Assembly: GCF_013177735.1 (NCBI RefSeq)
Contig: NZ_WOEZ01000245.1
Span: 62,001-126,000, forward strand
Length of the DNA stretch: 64,000 bases
Origin: Paraburkholderia elongata
Lineage (GTDB): Bacteria; Pseudomonadota; Gammaproteobacteria; Burkholderiales; Burkholderiaceae
Direction: 5' to 3'
Part shown: piece after piece, positions 58,085 through 64,000 of the stretch
How the letters are laid out: each line of letters starts with the position of its first letter
Numbering within the stretch: the first letter of the stretch is position 1
The notes under the pieces: model-generated
What the model was told of the DNA's origin: nothing
Database searches by the model: none
What the model saw: the letters and a program-made list of their open reading frames with translations, nothing else
Position numbers and translations under genes: made by a program

Positions 58085-59323
58085 ATGAACGGCCCAGTAT
58101 CGATCGAAGTTCTCAGGCAGCATCTGATCGATCCGGAAATCTGCATTCGCTGCAATACCTGCGAAGAGACTTGCCCGGTCGATGCGATCACGCACGACGA
58201 GAACAATTATGTGGTCAAGGCGGATGTCTGCAACGGCTGCATGGCATGCGTGCCGCCGTGTCCGACCGGCGCGATCGATAACTGGCGCACCGTGCTGAAA
58301 GCCGATGCGTATTCCATCGACGAACAGTTCAAATGGGACGTGCTGCCCGAGCAGAACACGATGGCCGTGCCGGCGCCGGAAGATGCCGCGGCAGGATCGT
58401 CAGGCGATGCGCCGGCAGACGCGAGCGGTATTGAAGTCGATATCGTGCGCGGGTCGGTCGTGCCACCGTGGTCAGCTGCGAAACCGTACGTGAATCTCTA
58501 CACGCACAAGGCGCCAACTACCGCGACGGTGGTCGGCAACTACCGGCTCACCGACGGCTCGACCGATAGCGACATCCATCACATCGTGCTCGATTTCGGT
58601 TCGATGCCTTTTCCTGTGCTGGAGGGCCAGTCGATCGGCATCCTGCCGCCGGGAGCGACCGCGGACGGCCGCACGCATCACGCACGGCAGTATTCGATCG
58701 CGAGCCCGCGCGACGGCGAACGGCCCGGATATAACAACGTCTCTCTCACCGTGAAGCGCGTTTCCCAGCAGCACGGCGACGCGCTCGATGGGATCTGCTC
58801 GAATTATCTGTGCGATCTGAAGAAGGGCGACGTAGTGAGCGTGATCGGCCCGTTCGGCGGCACCTTTCTGATGCCGAATCATCCGAACTCGCATCTGCTG
58901 ATGATTTGCACGGGCACCGGCTCAGCGCCGATGCGCGCGATGACCGAGTATCGCAGGCGGCGTCGTCTGAAAGGCGCGACCGGCAAGCTGATGTTGTTCT
59001 TCGGCGCGCGTACGAAAGAAGAGTTGCCGTACTTCGGGCCGCTGACGAATCTGCCCAAGGATTTCATCGACACGAATCTGGCGTTTTCGCGCACGCCGGG
59101 GCAGGCCAAGCGCTACGTGCAGGACGCGATGCGCGAGCGCGCGGGCGACGTCGCGCACATGCTCAAGGACGACAACACGCATATCTACGTGTGCGGCTTG
59201 AAGGGTATGGAAGACGGCGTGCTGCAGGCGCTCAAGGAAATCGGCGAACAGCACCAGCTCGATTGGGAAGCGTTATGGATGAAGTTGAAGCGGGAAGGGC
59301 GGCTGCATCTGGAGACGTATTGA
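58085..59323 (+). CDS. boxA: Benzoyl-CoA 2,3-epoxidase reductase BoxA (412 aa)
   Basis: This is the electron-transfer component for BoxB. Two 4Fe-4S clusters sit at the N-terminus: Cys20, 23, 26, 30 (CIRCNTCEETCP) and Cys49, 52, 55, 59 (CNGCMACVPPCP). A ferredoxin-NADP reductase-type module follows, with the FAD motif RQYSIAS and the NADPH region MICTGTGSAPMRAM. The ATG at 58085 follows GGTGGAGGAAG. It is the last structural gene of the rightward box operon. Confidence 0.95.
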   Translation: MNGPVSIEVLRQHLIDPEICIRCNTCEETCPVDAITHDENNYVVKADVCNGCMACVPPCPTGAIDNWRTVLKADAYSIDEQFKWDVLPEQNTMAVPAPEDAAAGSSGDAPADASGIEVDIVRGSVVPPWSAAKPYVNLYTHKAPTTATVVGNYRLTDGSTDSDIHHIVLDFGSMPFPVLEGQSIGILPPGATADGRTHHARQYSIASPRDGERPGYNNVSLTVKRVSQQHGDALDGICSNYLCDLKKGDVVSVIGPFGGTFLMPNHPNSHLLMICTGTGSAPMRAMTEYRRRRRLKGATGKLMLFFGARTKEELPYFGPLTNLPKDFIDTNLAFSRTPGQAKRYVQDAMRERAGDVAHMLKDDNTHIYVCGLKGMEDGVLQALKEIGEQHQLDWEALWMKLKREGRLHLETY

Positions 59324-59347
59324 TCGATTAGCTTCCGGCCGGGAGTG

Positions 59348-59367
59348 GGCCCGCATGTTTGCGGGCC
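59348..59367. terminator. Hairpin at the end of the rightward box operon
   Basis: GGCCCGC and GCGGGCC form a 7-bp stem around ATGTTT. It lies between boxA and the convergent vapC-type gene, but no T run follows, so it may act weakly or only as a message end stabiliser. Confidence 0.4.
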
Positions 59368-59376
59368 GTGCGGCTC

Positions 59377-59772
59377 TTACCAGACCGTTTTAACGTGCGG
59401 ATACGCGCGAATCTTTTCGTCCTTTGTCACTAGCGGTACGGCAAACTTGCGTGCGGTCGCGACGATCATCCTGTCGGCGGGGTCCTTATGGAACTCACCT
59501 GGAAGATCGACGGACTTCGTTGCGATTTCTACATCGACAGGTACAAAGCGTACCGCTTCGATGGCCGAGACAGTAGCGAGCCAACTGCTGACATCCATCG
59601 AGAGTAGGAGCCTTTCTCGCTCCACCAGCATGGCTATTTCCCATGCGGAAATAGCCGACACGATGATTTCCCCGCCGGCCATTTCGTGCGCGATGGCAGT
59701 CTTTGCTTTCTTGCTTAACGTCGGATCGCCGGTGACCCACCAGACCAGAGTATGGGTGTCCAGGACGATCAC
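59377..59772 (-). CDS. vapC: PIN-domain toxin, VapC-type (131 aa)
   Basis: This toxin ribonuclease of the PIN fold has its acidic metal-binding residues in VLDTHTLVWW (Asp), SAISAWEIAMLVER (Glu), DPADRMIVATA (Asp) and LVTKDEKI (Asp). The length is normal. Translation starts at a GTG whose bases overlap the antitoxin stop (GTGA), the usual toxin-antitoxin coupling. It lies between the box and pyrimidine loci on the strand opposite to both. Confidence 0.88.
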   Translation of the reverse strand: MIVLDTHTLVWWVTGDPTLSKKAKTAIAHEMAGGEIIVSAISAWEIAMLVERERLLLSMDVSSWLATVSAIEAVRFVPVDVEIATKSVDLPGEFHKDPADRMIVATARKFAVPLVTKDEKIRAYPHVKTVW

Positions 59773-60005
59773 TGCGTCGCCTCCCAGTCGTCTTCTCCGA
59801 TGGGAGCGGTGGGATTGTCGTAACGCACGACCGAGCCGCGTAGCACGTCGAGCGGACTGCGTTCTACACCGCGATAGGGCCGCACTTCAAGCGCCGGCTT
59901 GCCATGGTCAGTGACGATCAAGCTTTCGCCGGACGCCTCCACTTGCCGGAACAATTCGAGCGCCTTGGCCTTGAATTCGGACTTCGATACCAGATTGCCT
60001 TGCAC
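59769..60005 (-). CDS. vapB: Phd/YefM-type antitoxin (78 aa)
   Basis: The N-terminal domain (SKSEFKAKALELFRQVEASGESLIVTDHGKPALEVRPY) is the DNA-binding fold of the Phd/YefM antitoxins, and the acidic C-terminal tail binds the toxin. The GTG at 60005 is chosen because AGGAGC lies five bases upstream; the longer frame to 60059 has no ribosome binding site and its first residues run through the operator-like repeats. Confidence 0.85.
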   Translation of the reverse strand: MQGNLVSKSEFKAKALELFRQVEASGESLIVTDHGKPALEVRPYRGVERSPLDVLRGSVVRYDNPTAPIGEDDWEATQ

Positions 60006-60012
60006 AATAGCT

Positions 60013-60036
60013 CCTATAGTCAGTTGCCTATAGTCA
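60013..60036. promoter_or_regulatory. Direct repeat, probable antitoxin operator
   Basis: CCTATAGTCA occurs at 60013-60022 and again at 60027-60036, separated by GTTG. Each copy contains the palindrome CTATAG. It lies just upstream of the antitoxin start, where Phd-type antitoxins bind to repress their own operon. Confidence 0.6.
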
Positions 60037-60069
60037 TTATTGTACTCCAAAATGACCACTTAGATGCAG

Positions 60070-60795
60070 TCATTGGTCTGCTGATCCTTTCGCTTTCCCC
60101 TGCGCCGGCGACACCGCCCCACACGCCCGAATCACCAACTGCACGACTTCCTCCGTCGTCGCTTCAAACGCTTTCTGCGTCAGCGCGCGCTTGCCTTTAA
60201 GCGCGCGAATCTGCGCGTCAAAGTCGGCGTAATGCTGCGTAGTCGCCCAGATCATGTACATCAGCGTTTGTGCATTCACCGGCGCCAGCAGCCCGCGCGC
60301 GATCCAATCGTCGATGACCTTCACCCGGCTGTCCAGCCATGGCTTCACGCGCCCCGTGAGAATGTCCTCCATATGCTCCGCGCCGTGGATGATCTCGCTC
60401 GCCCACACCTTCGAGCCTAATGGCCTGCGGCGTGACAACTCCATTTTCGCGCGTACGTATCCGCCTATCGCCTCGACCGGATCGTCGCTGCATTCGAACG
60501 TATCCGCCGCGCGGTGCCAGTCTTCGAACAGGTCTTCCAGCACACGCCGGTACAACGCGAGTTTTGTCGGGAAGTAGTAATGCAGGTTAGCTTTCGGTAA
60601 GCCTGCGCGTTCCGCGATCATCGCCGTACTGGTTCCGTCGAGGCCACGTTCTGCGAAAACCGCTTCGGCGCACGCCAATAAATGCGCTTCATTCGACTCG
60701 CGAATGTGCGCCTTGCGCCGCCGCAAAGGTGCGCGAGTTTCGTCCTGTGTCTCGTCGTTTTCCGTGATGTCGGCAGCCACGTTGTTGTCTCTCAT
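60070..60795 (-). CDS. RutR-like TetR-family regulator (241 aa)
   Basis: The N-terminal helix-turn-helix is AVFAERGLDGTSTAMIAERAGLPKANLHYYFPTKLALYRRVLEDLF. The following domain (MELSRRRPLGSKVWASEIIHGAEHMEDIL, then LMYMIWATTQHYADFDAQI) is the C-terminal type found in RutR-related regulators, which respond to uracil or thymine. It is divergent from the pyrimidine degradation operon. The start is uncertain: the ATG at 60795 has AAGG close upstream, and other in-frame ATGs lie at 60804, 60810 and 60867. Regulation of that operon is inferred from position and from the palindrome at 60970-60987. Confidence 0.85.
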   Translation of the reverse strand: MRDNNVAADITENDETQDETRAPLRRRKAHIRESNEAHLLACAEAVFAERGLDGTSTAMIAERAGLPKANLHYYFPTKLALYRRVLEDLFEDWHRAADTFECSDDPVEAIGGYVRAKMELSRRRPLGSKVWASEIIHGAEHMEDILTGRVKPWLDSRVKVIDDWIARGLLAPVNAQTLMYMIWATTQHYADFDAQIRALKGKRALTQKAFEATTEEVVQLVIRACGAVSPAQGKAKGSADQ

Positions 60796-61136
60796 GTTGG
60801 CCTTCATCGGCATGTGTGCCGCGTCGCGCTTCATTCTAGTCGTTTGAGCGCGGATGGACACGCGCATTCGAGGCCGTCGAAAAATGCGTGCTGCAGTGCA
60901 ATGGCACGCTTCTCGCTATGTTTCCCACCGTACGAAAGGGATTGATTTGGCGGGCTTAATCGTCTACAACCTGTCCAACTGGACAGGATTGAGATAGCGG
61001 GCGATGCCCCAGGGTTTGCCCTCTGATGAAGAGGCAATCGAAGGCATCGAGTGTGCACCGCCGCCGTGCGGCTATGCCCCAAAACCCGCCGCCCCTGCAC
61101 CAGTTTCATGTCGATTCACCGAAAGGAGCGAGACGA
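60796..61136. other. Divergent promoter region of the pyrimidine locus
   Basis: This 341-base stretch separates the TetR gene and the amidohydrolase gene. The only clear element is the perfect palindrome at 60970-60987. Possible longer starts of the TetR gene occupy its first 70 bases. No other gene is supported. Confidence 0.5.
60970..60987. promoter_or_regulatory. Perfect 18-bp palindrome, putative TetR/RutR-like operator
   Basis: CCTGTCCAACTGGACAGG has perfect 8-base arms around AC. It keeps the CCA-N2-TGG core and spacing of the RutR site TTGACCA-N2-TGGTCAA while differing at the outer positions. It lies between the divergent TetR and amidohydrolase genes. Confidence 0.65.
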
Positions 61137-62417
61137 ATGAACGCGGTATCCGAAGCGCTGAAGCACGCAGAACCCGCAACGTCGATCAGGGTCGACGGTA
61201 AGCGGCTGTGGGACAGCCTGATGACGATGGCGAAGATCGGCGCGACGCCCAAAGGCGGCGTCTGCCGGCTGGCGCTGACCGACCTCGATAAACAGGGGCG
61301 CGACCTGATCGTCAGTTGGGCGAAGGAAGCGGGTTGCACGGTCAGTGTCGATCAGATGGGCAATGTGTTCATGCGCCGCGCCGGGCGCAACCCCGATGCG
61401 TTGCCGGTCATGACTGGCTCGCACGCGGATTCGCAGCCGACCGGCGGTCGTTTCGACGGCATCTACGGCGTGCTCGGCGGACTCGAAGTGATCCGTAGTC
61501 TGAACGATCACGGCATCGAGACCGAGCATCCGGTTGAAGTGGTGATCTGGACCAACGAGGAAGGCTCGCGCTTCGCACCGGCAATGGTTGCATCGGGTGT
61601 GTTCGCCGGCGTTTTCACGCTGGACTACGGCCTCTCGCGCAAGGACGTGGACGGCAAGACTATCGGCGAGGAACTCAAACGCATCGGCTATGCGGGCGAT
61701 CTTCCGTGCGGTGGCCGCCCCTTGCATGCCGCGTTCGAATTGCACATCGAACAAGGGCCGATTCTCGAAGCCGAGCAAAAAACCATTGGCGTGGTGACCG
61801 ATGCGCAAGGTCAGCGCTGGTACGAAATCACACTGACGGGGCAAGAGGCGCATGCGGGTCCGACGCCGATGCCGCGCCGTCGCGATGCTTTGCTCGGGGC
61901 CGCGCGCGTAGTCGATCTGGTCAATCGCATCGGGCTGGATCACGCGCCGTTCGGCTGCGCGACGGTCGGCATGATGCAGGTCTATCCGAACTCGCGCAAT
62001 GTGATTCCGGGTCGCGTGTTCTTTACCGTCGACTTCCGTCATCCGGATGACGCCGTGCTTGCGAAGATGGATGCCGCGTTGCGCGAGGGCGTGGCGAAAA
62101 TCACGAGCGGTATCGGTCTGGAAACCGAACTTGAGCAGATCTTTTACTACGCGCCAGTCGCTTTCGACGAAGCCTGCGTGAAGTCCGTGCGCGCCGCGGC
62201 CGAACGCTTCGGCTATTCGCATCGCAACATGGTGTCCGGTGCGGGACACGACGCCTGCTATCTGTCGCAGGTCGCGCCGACTTCAATGGTGTTCGTGCCG
62301 TGCGTCGACGGAATCAGTCACAACGAGATCGAGGACGCCACCTTCGAATGGATCGAAGCGGGCGCTAACGTCTTGTTGCACGCCATGCTCGGACGAGCGT
62401 GCGAGCCGGTTTCATAA
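61137..62417 (+). CDS. Zn-dependent amidohydrolase of the N-carbamoyl-beta-alanine/allantoate family (426 aa)
   Basis: This M20-type metal enzyme probably hydrolyses N-carbamoyl-beta-alanine, the third step of reductive pyrimidine breakdown. Metal ligands appear in GSHADSQPTGGRFDG (His, Asp), WTNEEGSRFAPAM (Glu pair), FELHIEQGPILE (His) and SGAGHDACYLS (His). The dimerisation insert QEAHAGPTPMPRRRDAL is typical of the carbamoylase group. AAAGGAGCGAG precedes the ATG at 61137. The next genes preT and preA encode the reductase, which supports the assignment. Allantoate amidohydrolase is the main alternative. Confidence 0.88.
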   Translation: MNAVSEALKHAEPATSIRVDGKRLWDSLMTMAKIGATPKGGVCRLALTDLDKQGRDLIVSWAKEAGCTVSVDQMGNVFMRRAGRNPDALPVMTGSHADSQPTGGRFDGIYGVLGGLEVIRSLNDHGIETEHPVEVVIWTNEEGSRFAPAMVASGVFAGVFTLDYGLSRKDVDGKTIGEELKRIGYAGDLPCGGRPLHAAFELHIEQGPILEAEQKTIGVVTDAQGQRWYEITLTGQEAHAGPTPMPRRRDALLGAARVVDLVNRIGLDHAPFGCATVGMMQVYPNSRNVIPGRVFFTVDFRHPDDAVLAKMDAALREGVAKITSGIGLETELEQIFYYAPVAFDEACVKSVRAAAERFGYSHRNMVSGAGHDACYLSQVAPTSMVFVPCVDGISHNEIEDATFEWIEAGANVLLHAMLGRACEPVS

Positions 62418-62432
62418 CGCTTTAGCGGTAGC

Positions 62433-62468
62433 GGTTGTGGTTGTGGTTGTGGTTGTGGTTGCGGTTGA
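62433..62468. repeat. Hexanucleotide tandem repeat
   Basis: GGTTGT is repeated four times exactly (62433-62456) and twice with one mismatch each (62457-62468), between the amidohydrolase gene and preT. It is non-coding; as a simple repeat it may vary in copy number between strains. Confidence 0.7.
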
Positions 62469-62570
62469 TTCACCAGCCTCACCGTAGTGCCCATAAAACA
62501 TGCCGCCCCGGCTCCGCTTCAGCGTAGCCGGCGGGACCGGCTACGTCCTCACATTGAAGAAGGAACGTGT

Positions 62571-63920
62571 ATGGCCATCAAGCAAACCGGCGATATTGCG
62601 GCTCAGCGCCTATCGGCCGATCAACTCTCGTGCGAGTTCTCCGATATCGCGCCGTTGCTCGACGCGAGTGCCGCGGCCGCGGCAGCGAGCCGTTGTCATT
62701 ACTGTTACGACGCGCCGTGCGTGAACGCGTGTCCGACGCAGATCGACATTCCCAGTTTCATTCGCAAGATCAGCAACGGCAATCTGAAGGGCGCGGCCGT
62801 CGACATTCTGTCGGCGAATCCGATGGGCGGCATGTGCGCGCGCGTTTGCCCGACCGAGATTCTTTGCGAAGGTGCTTGCGTGCGCAACCATCAGGATGCG
62901 AAGCCGGTGGCGATCGGCGCGTTGCAACGTCATGCGACCGATTGGGCGATGACGCGCGGCGAAGCGCTGTTCAAGCGAGCTGCTGAAACGGGGCGGCATG
63001 TCGCTGTGGTCGGTGCCGGACCGGCCGGACTTGCGTGTGCGCATCGGCTTGCATTGGCCGGCCACAACGTGACCATTTATGACGCCCACGAAAAAGCGGG
63101 CGGTCTGAACGAATACGGCATCGCTGCCTATAAAACCGTCGACGATTTTGCGCAGCGCGAAGTGGCGTGGCTGTGCTCGATCGGCGGCATCGAGATCCGG
63201 CACGGCATCGCGCTTGGACGTGACGTGGATCTCGACGCGCTGCGGAAGCAATACGATGCGGTCTTCCTCGCGATCGGTCTCACGGGCGTGCGCGCATTGG
63301 CGATGGAAGGCGAGGACCTGAGCGGCGTGATGAACGCAGTGGATTTCATCGAACAGGTGCGCACCGCGAGCGACTTCGGCACGGTGCCGGTGGGCCGCCG
63401 GGTCGTCGTGATCGGTGGCGGCAATACGGCAGTGGACGCCGCTGTGCAAAGCCACAAACTTGGCGCGACGTCGGTGACGATGGTGTATCGACGCGGCGTC
63501 GAGTCGATGAGCGCAACGTGGGCTGAGCGCGATTTCGCGCAGACCAACGGCGTCACGCTCGTCACGCACGCAACGCCGGTGCGTTTGATTGGAGAAGGCG
63601 GCGTGGTCACAGGTGTCGAATTCGAACGCACATCAAGCGATGGCACTCAGGAGCGCTTCGTGGTCGAGGCCGACATGGTGCTCAAGGCAATCGGGCAGAC
63701 GCTGGTGCCGGTCGGAATCGAGCGCGAACTGTTGACGCTGGATGGCAGCCGTATCGCGGTCGATGCAAACGGACAAACCTCGCTGCCAGGCGTGTGGGCA
63801 GGTGGCGATTGCGCGGCGACGGATGGGATCGAACTGACGGTACAAGCGGTGCAGGACGGCAAGATCGCCGCTGCCGCGATTGACGCGCAGTTCGCCCGCA
63901 CAGCGGTTAAAGCCGCGTAA
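62571..63920 (+). CDS. preT: Dihydropyrimidine dehydrogenase subunit PreT (449 aa)
   Basis: This is the FAD- and NAD-binding subunit of the bacterial dihydropyrimidine dehydrogenase, which reduces uracil and thymine. N-terminal 4Fe-4S cluster ligands are in SRCHYCYDAPCVNACPTQIDI and GMCARVCPTEILCEGACVRNH. Dinucleotide motifs are VVGAGPAGLACAHRLALAG (FAD) and VIGGGNTAVDAAVQSHKLG (NAD), with the GGDCAATDGIELTVQAVQDGK glutamate-synthase-like C-terminus. GAAGGAACG precedes the ATG at 62571. It forms a complex with PreA, encoded from 63988. Confidence 0.93.
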   Translation: MAIKQTGDIAAQRLSADQLSCEFSDIAPLLDASAAAAAASRCHYCYDAPCVNACPTQIDIPSFIRKISNGNLKGAAVDILSANPMGGMCARVCPTEILCEGACVRNHQDAKPVAIGALQRHATDWAMTRGEALFKRAAETGRHVAVVGAGPAGLACAHRLALAGHNVTIYDAHEKAGGLNEYGIAAYKTVDDFAQREVAWLCSIGGIEIRHGIALGRDVDLDALRKQYDAVFLAIGLTGVRALAMEGEDLSGVMNAVDFIEQVRTASDFGTVPVGRRVVVIGGGNTAVDAAVQSHKLGATSVTMVYRRGVESMSATWAERDFAQTNGVTLVTHATPVRLIGEGGVVTGVEFERTSSDGTQERFVVEADMVLKAIGQTLVPVGIERELLTLDGSRIAVDANGQTSLPGVWAGGDCAATDGIELTVQAVQDGKIAAAAIDAQFARTAVKAA

Positions 63921-63987
63921 GACCGCATAAAGCCGCTTAAGCCACGCATCAAACCAAGATAAAACAGCAGTCCCCAAGGAGCCGAAC

Positions 63988-64000
63988 ATGGCCGATCTGC
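63988..64000 (+). CDS. preA: Start of preA, dihydropyrimidine dehydrogenase catalytic subunit (partial)
   Basis: Only ATGGCCGATCTGC (Met-Ala-Asp-Leu) is inside the window, after the ribosome binding site AAGGAGCC. Placement 67 bases downstream of preT makes the FMN- and Fe-S-containing catalytic subunit the expected product. The identity comes from context, not from the four visible codons. Confidence 0.6.

Noticed and set aside
62433..62468. Possible CRISPR-like array
   Set aside because: The units are six bases long and contiguous, with no spacers, so this is a simple tandem repeat.

Overview
The window reads like a Burkholderiales chromosome, most probably Paraburkholderia. The evidence is the GC-rich coding style, the porins of the Burkholderia OmpC-like type, a complete aerobic benzoyl-CoA (box) locus, and a Burkholderia-type intergenic hairpin repeat near 28.55 kb. 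No rRNA, intact tRNA, CRISPR array or insertion sequence was found.

Region 1 (1 to about 8.5 kb) is the right-hand part of an integrated mobile element. It carries a P4-type tyrosine integrase, an AlpA-like DNA-binding protein, a putative Rep_trans replication initiator, a conserved island protein, several tiny membrane or lipoprotein genes, a composite pseudogene and a diverged 185-bp direct repeat. A 14 to 17 bp near-palindrome of the type TTGCAATCAATTGCAA recurs in gene leaders. The element ends at a 32-bp copy of the 3' end of a tRNA-Pro gene (8468-8499), the likely attachment site.

Region 2 (8.6-22.1 kb) looks like a catabolic and uptake locus. The leftward operon encodes a hemerythrin, a ferredoxin-type reductase, two paralogous Rieske oxygenases, an SDR dehydrogenase and a truncated hydrolase, followed by a MarR regulator. 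A rightward set encodes a porin, a five-gene branched-chain-amino-acid-type ABC importer and an epimerase-like protein. Two copies of a palindrome (ATCTTCC-N2-GGAAGAT) flank the divergent promoters. The substrate cannot be read from the sequence.

Region 3 (22.3-34.3 kb) holds two acyl-CoA dehydrogenases and a FadB-type fusion under a divergent LysR regulator with a perfect 19-bp palindrome, two chemoreceptors, and a MocR-type regulator broken by a one-base frameshift.

Region 4 (34.3-40.6 kb) is a Nit1C cluster: MSMEG_0572-like protein, Nit6803-type nitrilase, radical SAM protein, GNAT, AIR-synthase-like protein, MSMEG_0570-like protein and a flavin oxidoreductase. It has a sigma-54-type promoter, an NtrC-like site and two TTGATCG palindromes upstream. 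A glycosyltransferase gene has been almost completely deleted inside it, leaving about 100 bp of both ends. This is the most interesting system in the window.

Region 5 (40.6-48.8 kb) has a Tat-exported phospholipase C-like protein with a small lipoprotein, then a carbohydrate-acid locus: RidA, IclR, a SelA/DgaE-like PLP enzyme, a porin and a GntP permease.

Region 6 (48.9-59.3 kb) is the box locus. boxR-boxC-boxB-boxA run rightward; a DUF4863 protein, boxD, bclA and an alpha/beta hydrolase run leftward. BoxR-like operators lie at both promoters. Together they activate benzoate to benzoyl-CoA, epoxidise it, open the ring and oxidise the resulting semialdehyde.

Region 7 (59.4-64 kb) has a VapC toxin-antitoxin pair and the start of a reductive pyrimidine degradation operon (amidohydrolase, preT, start of preA) with a divergent RutR-like TetR regulator and a matching 18-bp palindrome.
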